The notes under the pieces were generated by a model. That model was not told where the DNA came from. It made no database searches and saw nothing but the letters and a program-made list of their open reading frames with translations. The position numbers were made by a program, and so were the translations under genes. 64,000 bases of DNA from Candidatus Omnitrophota bacterium (lineage in GTDB: Bacteria > Omnitrophota > Gorgyraeia > Gygaellales > Profunditerraquicolaceae): the NCBI GenBank assembly GCA_023229385.1, contig JALNZI010000004.1, positions 1-64,000 of the forward strand. Direction: 5' to 3'. This document shows positions 33,288-42,098 of the stretch, in pieces (position 1 is the stretch's first letter; the number at the start of each line of letters is the position of its first letter).

Positions 33288-33315
33288 AATATAATAATTT
33301 TTAGCCCGCAGTCAA
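33288..33315 (-). promoter_or_regulatory. Promoter TTGACT-16-TATATT
   Basis: Minus-strand -35 TTGACT (33310-33315), 16-base spacer, -10 TATATT (33288-33293), for the genes at 33239 and 33046. Confidence 0.7.
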
Positions 33316-33329
33316 CCCATTTTAGCTAA

Positions 33330-33644
33330 TTAGCCTCTTTTTGGTCCTGGGCTTACCGTAGGCTGTTTTTCAAGCCTAGAATCTATAGATTTCAAGTTTC
33401 TCAATCTCTCTTCATCTGTCAAGGGTCTAAATTTTGCAGCATATCTAGATGACTCTATTTGCTTAATTTTATTATAAGCTTTTTTTATTTTAGCTTGACA
33501 GGATTTTATTGTTCTCAATTGGTTTTTATCACTTACAGTGTTCTTAGCATTTTGTAAATAATCAATTGCAGCCTTAAAATTTGCATATAAATCATTGAAA
33601 TTTACTGCTTCATATAATATTCCATTCACTGCAATCTTCTTCAT
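33330..33644 (-). CDS. Small basic helical protein, 104 aa
   Basis: Helical and basic through residues 15-70 (KSCQAKIKKAYNKIKQIESS), with a Pro/Gly-rich end. Its start is about 50 bases from the distal end of CRISPR array 2. No family recognised. Confidence 0.55.
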   Translation of the reverse strand: MKKIAVNGILYEAVNFNDLYANFKAAIDYLQNAKNTVSDKNQLRTIKSCQAKIKKAYNKIKQIESSRYAAKFRPLTDEERLRNLKSIDSRLEKQPTVSPGPKRG

Positions 33645-33697
33645 ATTAAGTATTTATAATTCTCTGAACTAATTGCTTCAAGTGGCAAATTAACACC

Positions 33698-34110
33698 CTT
33701 CAACTCACGCCCCACAAGGATGTAACATAAATCGGAAAGCCTTTCTTACTTTTCTTTTCCCTTAAACTCATACCCCCGCAAGGGTGTAACCTTTGGGAAT
33801 GCCGTTGTCGAGATGGTCGCCAACCTTCAACTCATACCCCCGCAAGGGTGTAACTATGAAGAGCATAGAATCCCGATGTCTACCCAACCTTCAACTCATG
33901 CCCTCGCAAGGGTGTAACCTGAGTCATGTCAAGAGTGACTCCATGTGCCCGCCTTCAACTCATGCCCTCGCAAGGGTGTAACCCGCGATACTCTCAAGCG
34001 CCACAAGCGCCGCCTCCTTCAACTCATGCCCTCGCAAGGGTGTAACCCGCGATACTCTCAAGCGCCACAAGCGCCGCCTCCTTCAACTCATGCCCTCGCA
34101 AGGGTGTAAC
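33698..34110 (-). CRISPR. CRISPR array 2: seven 30-bp repeats, six spacers
   Basis: Repeats at 33698 (29 bp, degenerate), 33761, 33825, 33889, 33953, 34017 and 34081; every spacer is 34 bases. Minus-strand repeat begins GTTACACCC and ends GAGTTGAAG, and aligns with the array 1 repeat over most positions, so both belong to one I-C-like family. Repeats decay toward 33698 and are identical toward 34110, placing the leader on the right. The two leader-proximal spacers (33983-34016 and 34047-34080) are identical. Several spacers are GC-rich (the duplicated one about 68%), unlike this genome. No cas genes nearby. Confidence 0.92.
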
Positions 34111-34113
34111 TGC

Positions 34114-34132
34114 ATGGGCTTCTGAAGCCCAT
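34114..34132. repeat. Perfect nine-bp hairpin next to array 2
   Basis: ATGGGCTTC and its exact complement surround a single T, three bases from the leader-proximal repeat. Array 1 has a comparable hairpin (AAGCCTTT/AAAGGCTT) at the same place. It may insulate or help process the first crRNA. Confidence 0.6.
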
Positions 34133-34156
34133 TTCATCGAGTGTTCATCTGTGTAA

Positions 34157-34286
34157 ATCGCTAACCTCTTTCATGCTCTTAATATAATTTAACAAATGCC
34201 TCATGTAAAGTATGCCAAGCCAAAAAAATTTCAAATTTTCACATCGCTAACCTCACGGCTTTTTGGTGGAGCTTCGGGTTAGCGAT
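34157..34286 (-). promoter_or_regulatory. Leader of CRISPR array 2
   Basis: Reading leftward: hairpin with ten-bp arms ATCGCTAACC/GGTTAGCGAT (34243-34286), promoter TTTACA-17-TATATT (34204-34209, 34181-34186), then GGTTAGCGAT again at 34157-34166. Order and spacing match the array 1 leader. Confidence 0.75.
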
Positions 34287-34315
34287 GATAATTCATAATC
34301 AATACATAGGCTAGC

Positions 34316-35467
34316 TTAAATTATCAATTCTTCACCTAAACTAGCTGGCCTTATTCCATTTTTAATATCTACAATTAAATCAGATATAACTGATTTAATA
34401 TGTTCAAAAGTAAGTTGTTCAATATATTCAAGATTTATTATTCTATCTTTTCTACCATATTCAAAATATTTTGTCATAGAATCTATTTTATAATTAAATA
34501 TATGATTAATTTTAGCAGTATTATGGTAATATTCAACAATTACCTTATACCTATCTTCATCTAATAATTCATCACTTCTTGATAAGCAATCTAAAAACAC
34601 ATCTCTAATTTTTTGCAAATTATCAATATCGCATCCATAATAAAATATCCACATAATATTATTACTACCCATTGGAGATTGATAAGTAGCTAACCAATAA
34701 ACTAATCCAAGTTTTTCTCGTATTTCCTGATATAATGGTGAACTTAAACCTTGAGATAACATTAAGTTAATAAACATTATATCATTAGGCTTATATTTAG
34801 CCATATCTAAATTTAACCAATCTGCAACTAGTGTAGATTTATTAGAAAATGAGCCAACTTCATATGGAGTATTATAATTTTTACATTCTATTTCAAATTC
34901 ATCGCTAGGCTCGCTATATTCAAATCCTTCACATAATTCTTCAATAGTTTTTGATTCACCTACTCTAATGATAGACGTAGGTTTATCAAAAGTATCTTTT
35001 AAGAATACCATAATATCATCATATGATATATCTTCAATATCTTTTCTAATTCCAATTGAACCATGATAATTATAATATTTGCGAGAAATATTCTCAAATA
35101 AGAATTGCTGTTGAGCCGCACTATCATCATATTCTTGAAGAACTATTCTCTTTTCATTATTGAATTGTTCTTCTGTTGGATAGTATTCAAGTAATTTTAA
35201 TAATTCAGCCTGAAATTCTTCAATCTTTTCATCTAACCCCATCCAAAAGAAAGTCACACGTTCTCTATAAGTATAGGCATTACTATTAATTCCTGCACAT
35301 AATAATGCATCCATTAAATTATCATAACTATGACAAATTAAATGCTCGGCTAAATGGCACATTCCACGATAGCCTTCTTTTTCTACAGTATCATCAATAC
35401 TATAATTTATTACAAGAGATCCCATTTCAGGAATTTTACTTTTTTCTAATATTAAGCCTTCGTACAT
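34316..35467 (-). CDS. M16-type (insulinase-like) zinc peptidase, 383 aa
   Basis: AAAGGA precedes the ATG (MYEGLILEK). MCHLAEHLI (residues ~37-45) holds the inverted zinc motif HxxEH and EKRIVLQEYDD (~105-115) the distal Glu ligand, as in M16 peptidases. It is about the size of one bacterial M16B subunit, with the second, inactive half after ~190. M16 enzymes digest small peptides or process precursors; a partner subunit is usual but none is seen. Rare in phages. Confidence 0.8.
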   Translation of the reverse strand: MYEGLILEKSKIPEMGSLVINYSIDDTVEKEGYRGMCHLAEHLICHSYDNLMDALLCAGINSNAYTYRERVTFFWMGLDEKIEEFQAELLKLLEYYPTEEQFNNEKRIVLQEYDDSAAQQQFLFENISRKYYNYHGSIGIRKDIEDISYDDIMVFLKDTFDKPTSIIRVGESKTIEELCEGFEYSEPSDEFEIECKNYNTPYEVGSFSNKSTLVADWLNLDMAKYKPNDIMFINLMLSQGLSSPLYQEIREKLGLVYWLATYQSPMGSNNIMWIFYYGCDIDNLQKIRDVFLDCLSRSDELLDEDRYKVIVEYYHNTAKINHIFNYKIDSMTKYFEYGRKDRIINLEYIEQLTFEHIKSVISDLIVDIKNGIRPASLGEELII

Positions 35468-35478
35468 ATCAAGTCCTT

Positions 35479-35757
35479 TCACAAACCACTTAAAGAAATC
35501 AATCCACCAATGAAACCAGTAATGAATCTTCTTGGATTATTTGACATTATTCCAAAAAAATTTTGAGCAATCCCATCTATTGAAATAGGTATTAGCATTA
35601 ATAATCCAAAAAATCCTATTGGAGGTATTATTAATCTAAAACACATTCCAATTGTATATCCAACTAATAATCCAGTACATCTCCAACATAAAATAAAAGT
35701 ATGCCCAAATAGTTTAGGCGCTCTATCTGGACATTTATTACAAATTGGGAAAATCAT
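35479..35757 (-). CDS. DUF2085-like membrane protein, 92 aa
   Basis: The N-terminus CNKCPDRAPKLFGHTFILCWRCTGLLVG matches the DUF2085 signature (Cys-His/Pro, then C-x-R-C-T-G), followed by two or three hydrophobic segments. A small membrane protein of unknown role that might bind metal. It ends just upstream of the M16 peptidase start, so the two may be co-expressed. Confidence 0.7.
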   Translation of the reverse strand: MIFPICNKCPDRAPKLFGHTFILCWRCTGLLVGYTIGMCFRLIIPPIGFFGLLMLIPISIDGIAQNFFGIMSNNPRRFITGFIGGLISLSGL

Positions 35758-35832
35758 CTAGAACAACCCCTACTCATGTAGGGAAAAGTTAATCCTTTCT
35801 ATTAAGGCCACACGCAGCATATGAATATTAAA

Positions 35833-35838
35833 AGTATA
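35833..35838 (-). promoter_or_regulatory. Probable -10 box TATACT
   Basis: TTGTTATACT on the minus strand, the extended -10 type used at many genes here, upstream of the DUF2085 gene. No good -35 seen. Confidence 0.4.
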
Positions 35839-35851
35839 ACAATAAAACTTA

Positions 35852-36367
35852 TCATTGGTTAAATACTTTCTTACAAACTGATAATACGTATGGATTAGGT
35901 CGTATATCATGATGAATATATTGTTTAGTTATATTAAATCTATCACAAATGCTTAAAGCAACTGCACTAGATCTAGATATCCCTGCGTCACAATGCACAA
36001 CTAATGTTTTAACTTTATCTTTATTTGCATTTACAAAATCAAATATTGATTGAGCTTTTTCTTCATTAAATTCTGTTAGAAAATAATTAGCTTTTTTATC
36101 ATCTGGAATATTAGCTATTTTTTCAGGCCATACATCATCAAAATATACATTTAAATAATCAGTCATTCCAAATTTCTTTAAATTATCTATATATGTATCT
36201 GTTCTAAGTAGTACATGAGGTTGAATATCTTTAATTTTAAAATTAACACTTCCAAAACAAGAAATCAATATGAATTCAGAATCAATATTCATTAATCTAC
36301 GAATATCAACTCCTAAACATAAATTCAAGACTCTTATTCTACTTTCAACTAGAACTTTTTCAATCAT
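35852..36367 (-). CDS. Dual-specificity protein phosphatase-like protein, 171 aa
   Basis: VVHCDAGISRSSAVALSIC at ~115-133 is the HCxxGxxRS phosphate-binding loop with catalytic Cys and Arg; a candidate general acid Asp lies in the VYFDDVWPEK segment at ~75. This is the DSP/PTP fold, also used by RNA 5'-phosphatases. Substrate unknown. The ATG overlaps the ligA stop by eight bases. Confidence 0.8.
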   Translation of the reverse strand: MIEKVLVESRIRVLNLCLGVDIRRLMNIDSEFILISCFGSVNFKIKDIQPHVLLRTDTYIDNLKKFGMTDYLNVYFDDVWPEKIANIPDDKKANYFLTEFNEEKAQSIFDFVNANKDKVKTLVVHCDAGISRSSAVALSICDRFNITKQYIHHDIRPNPYVLSVCKKVFNQ

Positions 36368-38270
36368 CTAATTCACCTTCTTTATTAATATATTTTTCAA
36401 AAAATGCATCTGTTTCTACAATATCAATTCCATATTTTCTAGCTTTATCCATTTTAGTAGATCCGCCATCAATATCATTGGTGATTAATACTGTTGTAGT
36501 CTTTTTAACAGTATTATCTTCAATCCAGCCTAATTTGCTTAATTCATCAATTTGATCTTTATTAAATCTTATTTGAGTCATACAATAAGTTCCAACAATA
36601 TTCTTAGGCTTATCATCAACTACATTACGCAATCTACATATTTCAGCAATAAGATGACGATTTTTCCAAATACTATCTGCTATTTTACTATTAAATCCAC
36701 TAATTCCTTTAATTGTAGTAATCCATCCAGACGTAAGCCAGATTTGATTAACAGGCACTCCAAGTTTAACAATAGCTTTGGCTGAACTATTTCCACAACC
36801 TAATGCTACAGATTGATATACGATTTTACTATCAATATCCCCGGATAATTTATGGAAAAATATTCCCATTAAAATAGCTAAAGACTGCCCTACTCCATCA
36901 ATTCTAGTAAAATCAATCTTTTGATATTTGAATTCTAATAATTGTGGAATAGTTTTAATTTTATATGCATCAAATATTTTAATTATTTGTTTATCTGAAA
37001 CACCATCTGGATAAAAGAAACTTGCAAATTTCAATAATCTTGACTTATCAATATTTTGACATTCTGGATTCACACAATAAGCGTGCTTTCCTATTATTTC
37101 AGATTCTTTACCACAGCTTGGGCAAATTGGAGTATTTCCAAATAATGTAGCTATTGATTTATTAGTTACATTAGTTATATACGGAATGATTTCATTAGCT
37201 CTAATGACATCTACTTTTGCTTGTAATGGAACTGGCCATATATGTAATTTGTTATTAACTCTATCAAAACTACCCAAAGAAGCTTTAGATATTAAGGCCC
37301 CAGAGAGTTTTACAGGCTTTAAAATTGCAATAGGGGTAAGTCTTTGGTCTACTCCTATTTTCCAGACTATACGAATTAAATCGGTGTTTGCGACCTCATC
37401 TAGATACTTCAAAGCAAGCATAGATCCATTATCAAATTTAAATACAGTGCCATCAGCATCATATTTCCAATTTAATTTATATTGCTCATAAAAATCATTA
37501 ATATCCATATCTAAAAATAATTTACAAGGCTTTTGCTGCTCTACATTAAAATCTTTTGACCAATCATAAGATTCATATATATCTTTTTTAGTAGAAACAT
37601 CTACAAAAGTATATGCAATAAATTCAATCCACTTGAAATCTTTTTCCCAATCATCTTTTTTATTAATTAATCCTGCTACAGTATTTCTAGAAGATTTGTT
37701 AATATCAAATCCATTTACCTCAGTGTAATTTTCTTTAGCTATAACGGCTTCACCTCTCACTGCTAGGTAAGGTAGCTTATTTCCAATTATTACGGGAATG
37801 ATATTAATGAACTTAATAGTTCTATCTATTCCAATATTGTTAGTTCCTCTAGTTAATATCTTATCAAGTTTTCCATATTTATAATATGCTACAATTGAAT
37901 TACCATCTAGTTTAACTGAAAAGGTGCTTTTTTTACCTATCTTAGCTATAATATCTGATGGTTTTTTAGTTTTAACAATACTACTAACAATAATTGGATG
38001 TTCTACTTTTTCATTTTCATCAACATCTTCATCTAATTCTAATTCATAACCATTTCCAGTCTCTTCTAATAAAACATTAGTTGGGTCTAAAGCAGTTAAT
38101 CTTTCAATCCAAGAATCCCAAACTTTATCAGATACTCCACTTGTACCATTTGAATGATATGCTTGTGAAGCTGCTTTAATTTTAGATACTAAATCAGCTA
38201 TTTCATTTTTGCTACTAGATTCAACTAATGCATCTAATTCGCCAAAATCTAATTCTAATTTATCAGTCAT
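36360..38270 (-). CDS. ligA: NAD-dependent DNA ligase
   Basis: A 636-residue LigA with most standard parts: N-terminal Ia-like helices with SDKVWD, adenylation motif KLDGNS with the nucleophilic Lys at ~117, RGTNNIG and RGEAV motifs, OB-fold region with TGFK-like KPVKLSG, a four-Cys zinc finger (CPSCGKE...CVNPEC), helix-hairpin-helix repeats (IDGVGQSLA) and a C-terminal BRCT-like domain. It seals nicks in phage DNA using NAD. Slightly shorter than bacterial LigA (~670). Overlaps its neighbours by eight bases on both sides. Confidence 0.92.
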   Translation of the reverse strand: MTDKLELDFGELDALVESSSKNEIADLVSKIKAASQAYHSNGTSGVSDKVWDSWIERLTALDPTNVLLEETGNGYELELDEDVDENEKVEHPIIVSSIVKTKKPSDIIAKIGKKSTFSVKLDGNSIVAYYKYGKLDKILTRGTNNIGIDRTIKFINIIPVIIGNKLPYLAVRGEAVIAKENYTEVNGFDINKSSRNTVAGLINKKDDWEKDFKWIEFIAYTFVDVSTKKDIYESYDWSKDFNVEQQKPCKLFLDMDINDFYEQYKLNWKYDADGTVFKFDNGSMLALKYLDEVANTDLIRIVWKIGVDQRLTPIAILKPVKLSGALISKASLGSFDRVNNKLHIWPVPLQAKVDVIRANEIIPYITNVTNKSIATLFGNTPICPSCGKESEIIGKHAYCVNPECQNIDKSRLLKFASFFYPDGVSDKQIIKIFDAYKIKTIPQLLEFKYQKIDFTRIDGVGQSLAILMGIFFHKLSGDIDSKIVYQSVALGCGNSSAKAIVKLGVPVNQIWLTSGWITTIKGISGFNSKIADSIWKNRHLIAEICRLRNVVDDKPKNIVGTYCMTQIRFNKDQIDELSKLGWIEDNTVKKTTTVLITNDIDGGSTKMDKARKYGIDIVETDAFFEKYINKEGELDD

Positions 38271-38508
38271 GTGGTAAATTCCTAAATTTTAATTTTTTAA
38301 GTTCATCTTTTTTTAAAGCTATTTGCTTATTTTTTATAGTAAATAAATAAATTGAATTTGAAATAATTTCATCTAATCTAACTACCATATTATCAGTAAA
38401 ATCATATTTCCATAATTTTTTATTAGTATTCTCAATTACTATATATTCATTGCCTGGATGTAGACTATTTATTAAGAGGTGATTTCCAGATTTTAAAGGC
38501 AAGCTCAT
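38263..38508 (-). CDS. Small unknown protein, 81 aa
   Basis: GGGAGA precedes the ATG, inside the end of the next gene (44-base overlap). Beta-rich, likely a small barrel (NHLLINSLHPGNEYIVIEN). No family recognised. Confidence 0.55.
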   Translation of the reverse strand: MSLPLKSGNHLLINSLHPGNEYIVIENTNKKLWKYDFTDNMVVRLDEIISNSIYLFTIKNKQIALKKDELKKLKFRNLPHD

Positions 38509-38833
38509 ATAATCTCCCCGTTAATGCCACTTTACATACTTCTAATAAAATTTCTTCACTTGAATATATTTTACTTAATAATATATTCAAGATTAATGAT
38601 ACTAAACTAATTATAATATATTTCAATTGATAATTAGATATTACCATTAATGTAATTACCACTCCTAATAGCACTTTAAGTATAATATCAAAATAATTAA
38701 TAATTATAATATGATGAGAAATTGAAGAAATCTCTTTCTCATAAGTTTCAACTGCTTTGTCATTTCCACTTAATTTATTTAATTCTTCTTCAAATTTCTC
38801 ATTGCTCATATTTTTAGGAATAAAATCTTGCAT
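38465..38833 (-). CDS. Two-helix membrane protein, 122 aa
   Basis: Two adjacent membrane helices at ~48-90 (IILKVLLGVVITLMVISNY and IIISLVSLILNILL) with soluble ends. A TACTAT box lies six bases before the ATG. No family recognised. Confidence 0.6.
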   Translation of the reverse strand: MQDFIPKNMSNEKFEEELNKLSGNDKAVETYEKEISSISHHIIIINYFDIILKVLLGVVITLMVISNYQLKYIIISLVSLILNILLSKIYSSEEILLEVCKVALTGRLYELAFKIWKSPLNK

Positions 38834-38839
38834 ATAGTA

Positions 38840-38845
38840 ATAGTA
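38840..38845 (-). promoter_or_regulatory. -10-like box six bases before ATG (TACTAT)
   Basis: TACTAT, six bases, ATG at 38833 on the minus strand; TTTTTGTTAC precedes it as at other leaderless sites. Confidence 0.4.
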
Positions 38846-38867
38846 ACAAAAAAATAATACTTGATAT

Positions 38868-40025
38868 TTATTTTTTCTTTTTATCCTTAGCTAAGTATTC
38901 AGGTGATTTATCTTTAAATGAAATATTAGGATCATCCTTTCTACGAATAACCACGCCTTCTCGCATAACATTTTTTCCAAATACTGATAACCCATTTGAA
39001 TAGTTCAATAACTCTTGAACACTCTCAGGTAATGCAAAATTATTATCTAAAATGGGGACCATTTTGATTTCATTACTTCTGCAAAATTCTACCAATTCTG
39101 CATAATTTAATTTGCGCTGCTCTTCAATATCCCATACATCAAATACATAAATATCGGTTTCAGCAAATCCATATATATTCTTTTGAATAGCTGGGCCTAC
39201 ATGCTCTCCTCTAACAAAATAATCCTTATCTAGATTTGTTAATTTTTCAATTATTCCAGATTTTTTAGCAGTTTTCCAAAAGGCTGAACCATCATCTGTT
39301 ATTAGATTTCTAGTATGAGTGCAAACCCCAATATTAGTCTTTTTACCAAATAATGATTTAGTTCTATATGCATAAATTGAGATGTTTTGACCTTCTAATT
39401 TTTCGGTAACATACCAACCATTATCATCTCCATACTTAGCTTTTAATCTAGAGAATATCATCTGAATATTTACTTCATCAGATTTAGGCGGCATCCAATC
39501 TGCCCAAGTTCCCTTTATTTTTTCACCAAAAACATTTTTCTTTAATTTACGATAAAAAGGATATCTCATTAATTTCTTATTAAGTTTATCTATAAAAGTT
39601 AAGTTCTTTTTATCATTTAAAGAAGCATCTTCCTCAGCATCTTCAATAACTTTAGTAATATTTAATTGTTCGGTTAAATCAGTGCCTTCAATTAATTCAA
39701 TTTCAGGATGCAGCACATTCATATCAAAAATAATACCTTGGCTTATTATTCTATTTCCTGCTACATCAGTAAACTTAGCCCCAAATTTCATAGCTTTAAT
39801 TGTGAATTTTTTTGATCTTAAAAATTCAAATTCCTTACATTCGGGGAGAATTGCATCTACCTCAACATATAAAACTAATTTACCAACTTGGCATTCGCCT
39901 TTTTGAGCCACTACATAATAATCTAAAATTTGAACTAATTCAATATTATCTGCTGGCTTTCCTTCACACATTATTGGATGTATGCTGCTCACCTTTTCAA
40001 TGTGAGCTAATGATCTGTTACCCAT
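38868..40025 (-). CDS. RNA ligase, DRB0094 (Rnl5-like) family, 385 aa
   Basis: The N-terminal ~110 residues form an OB-fold-like module (GKLVLYVEVDAILPE, then FTIKAMKFG) typical of this family, followed by the nucleotidyltransferase domain: WYVTEKLEGQN (~205-215) carries the nucleophilic Lys of KxxG, RGEHVGP is motif III-like, and EGVVIRRK motif IV. It joins RNA ends, sealing nicks or cut tRNAs with ATP. AGGA precedes the ATG. It is one of two RNA ligase loci in the window. Confidence 0.85.
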   Translation of the reverse strand: MGNRSLAHIEKVSSIHPIMCEGKPADNIELVQILDYYVVAQKGECQVGKLVLYVEVDAILPECKEFEFLRSKKFTIKAMKFGAKFTDVAGNRIISQGIIFDMNVLHPEIELIEGTDLTEQLNITKVIEDAEEDASLNDKKNLTFIDKLNKKLMRYPFYRKLKKNVFGEKIKGTWADWMPPKSDEVNIQMIFSRLKAKYGDDNGWYVTEKLEGQNISIYAYRTKSLFGKKTNIGVCTHTRNLITDDGSAFWKTAKKSGIIEKLTNLDKDYFVRGEHVGPAIQKNIYGFAETDIYVFDVWDIEEQRKLNYAELVEFCRSNEIKMVPILDNNFALPESVQELLNYSNGLSVFGKNVMREGVVIRRKDDPNISFKDKSPEYLAKDKKKK

Positions 40026-40071
40026 ATTAATCCTGTTTGTTAAAATTCTATTTAAATTTTAACAAACAAAA

Positions 40072-40091
40072 AACCCTCCAATTGGAGGGTT
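40072..40091 (-). terminator. Terminator after the HAD-like gene
   Basis: AACCCTCC and GGAGGGTT with an AATT loop, followed on the minus strand by TTTTTGTTTG. Confidence 0.85.
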
Positions 40092-40130
40092 TTGATCATA
40101 CGAGAATTTTAGCGATTATTTAATCATTAA

Positions 40131-40667
40131 TCATTGAAAATCTACATGCTTAAAGTTAATTGTTCCAATTTCAACTAAGTAATCAATTGGATTCTTTACA
40201 ATATTTGGAAGTAAATCGTCAATTGCTTGGGTAAAATAAATTCCATCTTCTACGCTATCATCAAAAAGGGTAGAATGCTTTAAATTAAAGAACTCACAAA
40301 AGCATAAAAAAGCATCCCTTTTTCCAACCAATTGACTTAAATCAAAGTCATCTAACACCTGAATCTTTTTAATTTGTTTAACTGCGTATAGAACATCTTG
40401 CTTGAAAATGCAATCATCAATCTTAATTCCATACTCTTTTTCAAGTTGAGAAATGATCATTTCAACAAAAGCATGATCTTCTTTGTTATCCCAAACGGCA
40501 AACGAGAAAATATGAACTTTTGCATTATGTGAAGTATATTTCAACAGATCTTTTCTGAATTTCTCATTAGAATTATATACTTTCCATTGGTCAACCCCTT
40601 CAATTAAAGTTGCTTCCAAGTCTAAAAAGACATGCATATCTTCTGAGAGCAGATTGTTAGAGTCCAT
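40131..40667 (-). CDS. HAD-like phosphatase, 178 aa
   Basis: I start it at MDSNNLL because a longer frame would begin inside a terminator. HVFLDLEATLIEG near residue 10 is HAD motif I with D-L-E in place of D-x-D, then IFSFAVWD (motif II) and TLFDDSVED (motif IV). The altered second acidic residue resembles NIF/CTD-like or 5'-nucleotidase variants. Substrate unknown; a part in RNA-end healing is possible given the neighbouring RNA ligase. Confidence 0.6.
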   Translation of the reverse strand: MDSNNLLSEDMHVFLDLEATLIEGVDQWKVYNSNEKFRKDLLKYTSHNAKVHIFSFAVWDNKEDHAFVEMIISQLEKEYGIKIDDCIFKQDVLYAVKQIKKIQVLDDFDLSQLVGKRDAFLCFCEFFNLKHSTLFDDSVEDGIYFTQAIDDLLPNIVKNPIDYLVEIGTINFKHVDFQ

Positions 40668-40686
40668 GCCAATAAGATAATAAAAA

Positions 40687-40712
40687 AGCTCCCAGCCCAA
40701 AGGGTAGAAGCT
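40687..40712 (-). terminator. Terminator upstream of the HAD-like gene
   Basis: AGCTTCTACCC pairs imperfectly with GGGCTGGGAGCT and is followed on the minus strand by TTTTTTATT. It ends transcription from the 40772 gene. Confidence 0.7.
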
Positions 40713-40771
40713 CATTTTTTCACTTTTTTTGAGTTATGTCTATGAGTATTCAAATTAAAGCTAATTTAGCC

Positions 40772-40909
40772 TTAATCTTGTTTTGCTCCTAATGCACTAT
40801 CAGAATAATTTTTGCCTTTTTTAATATATCCTAAAATGGATAATACTAAAGATAGGGCTAAATATGCAATACCTACAATTTCAACAGCCTGACTCATTTT
40901 TTTGCTCAT
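40772..40909 (-). CDS. Small membrane protein, 45 aa
   Basis: ATG at 40909 to TAA at 40772. One helix (VEIVGIAYLALSLVLSILGYI) followed by a basic/polar tail. It starts directly after the rIIB stop and may be co-transcribed with rIIB and rIIA. Confidence 0.55.
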   Translation of the reverse strand: MSKKMSQAVEIVGIAYLALSLVLSILGYIKKGKNYSDSALGAKQD

Positions 40910-40910
40910 T

Positions 40911-42041
40911 TTAATTTCCTTTCAAAAATTTACCTGTGATTGGATCTCTAGGTTGCTTGTGCAAAATCTTTGAAACCTTGTCTCCAATGAATTTAGCTAC
41001 CGTTGATTTAAATGTCAACTTATTTGGCTCAATTATTGGTTTTATATCATTAACTACTGCATCTGCTTCAGGCTCTTCAATTATTGTCTCTTCTTTAGGT
41101 TCTTCGACATTAGTATCAATCTCTTTATCTTCTTCTTTACTCACTTCTTCAATAATAGGAGCCTTTTTTTCTTCTATTTCAGGAATAACTTCAGATATGC
41201 TTACTAGTTTACCTTCTTTAGCAGGTAAAGATATTGGCAATTTGATGAAATTTTCAGTATATTCTTTACTGCAATCTTCCAACACAAAATATGCACAAAC
41301 TCTCATTTTCTGATTATTATAATCAGAAGGCACTGCAACTACGTCTGATGGATCAATAATTAAGGTAATTAATTTATTTACATCCCCTCCTCCGTATACA
41401 TTATGAGCATAATAATAGTTAGCAGCATGTAAGCCATTTGAGCAAGTTCTGTTTCTATCAGTATCCACCTTAGATCTATCAAATAACACCCACTGTCCAG
41501 GTTTATTCAATACATTGTCTGGATTATTGGGTGCATAATTGTAAGCCGAATAATAATCCGATCTAACAGACTTATAGGCAACAAAGTAGCCATCTTCCGT
41601 AAGAGGCAATCCATTATGTTCTAAGAATAAGAATAATTCTTTTCTAGCAGATTCTAATGGATTTTTTTCAACTTTTTTCCAGAAATTAATAATATGATTA
41701 TATTCTTTATTTCCTTCTTTAGCTTGAATTATTTTCTTTCCCAAATATTCATTTACTTCAACTCCATCTACATATACCTTACAATGAATTTTATCAATAT
41801 AAAAAGGAGTAGCCGCTAACGCATAATCAATATCTATTAAAGGTAGTAATGGGGATTCATCTTCATCTAAAATGGTTGGATCATCTTTAGCTTTAGCTAA
41901 AAGTTCACGAATTTTTATAGATTCATCGCTTTCAATTGGAACTCCAGCTACAACATCTTTAATTCTATTAATAGTTATCTTTTTTCCTTTATAGGAAAAT
42001 ACTATACTATTTTTTGTTTGAATATATCTAATTTTTTTCAT
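40911..42041 (-). CDS. rIIB: RIIB-like protein
   Basis: The core LPLTEDGYFVAYKSVR, GQWVLFDRSKVDTDRNRTC, SNGLHAA and DPSDVVAVPSDYNNQKMRVC is the conserved region of T4-like rIIB proteins. An acidic Glu-rich linker (~290-340) and a C-terminal tail RDPITGKFLKGN complete its 376 residues. In T4 the membrane-associated rIIA-rIIB pair protects against exclusion by prophage systems; here the order rIIA-rIIB is kept. AGGAG precedes the ATG. Confidence 0.85.
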   Translation of the reverse strand: MKKIRYIQTKNSIVFSYKGKKITINRIKDVVAGVPIESDESIKIRELLAKAKDDPTILDEDESPLLPLIDIDYALAATPFYIDKIHCKVYVDGVEVNEYLGKKIIQAKEGNKEYNHIINFWKKVEKNPLESARKELFLFLEHNGLPLTEDGYFVAYKSVRSDYYSAYNYAPNNPDNVLNKPGQWVLFDRSKVDTDRNRTCSNGLHAANYYYAHNVYGGGDVNKLITLIIDPSDVVAVPSDYNNQKMRVCAYFVLEDCSKEYTENFIKLPISLPAKEGKLVSISEVIPEIEEKKAPIIEEVSKEEDKEIDTNVEEPKEETIIEEPEADAVVNDIKPIIEPNKLTFKSTVAKFIGDKVSKILHKQPRDPITGKFLKGN

Positions 42042-42098
42042 CGCGGCTCCTACTGTTCTACGTTTAACTAAAATATAACAAAATTTAAAAGAAGGTAC

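Larger units (their letters stand above)
33645..34315. other. Gene-free region holding CRISPR array 2 and its leader
   Basis: No gene. It contains the seven-repeat array (33698-34110), a perfect hairpin (34114-34132), the leader to about 34290, and 25 bases of AT-rich sequence. Confidence 0.75.

Noticed and set aside
36552..37491. Plus-strand frames of 77 and 101 aa
   Set aside because: Antisense to ligA, whose motifs fix the coding strand.
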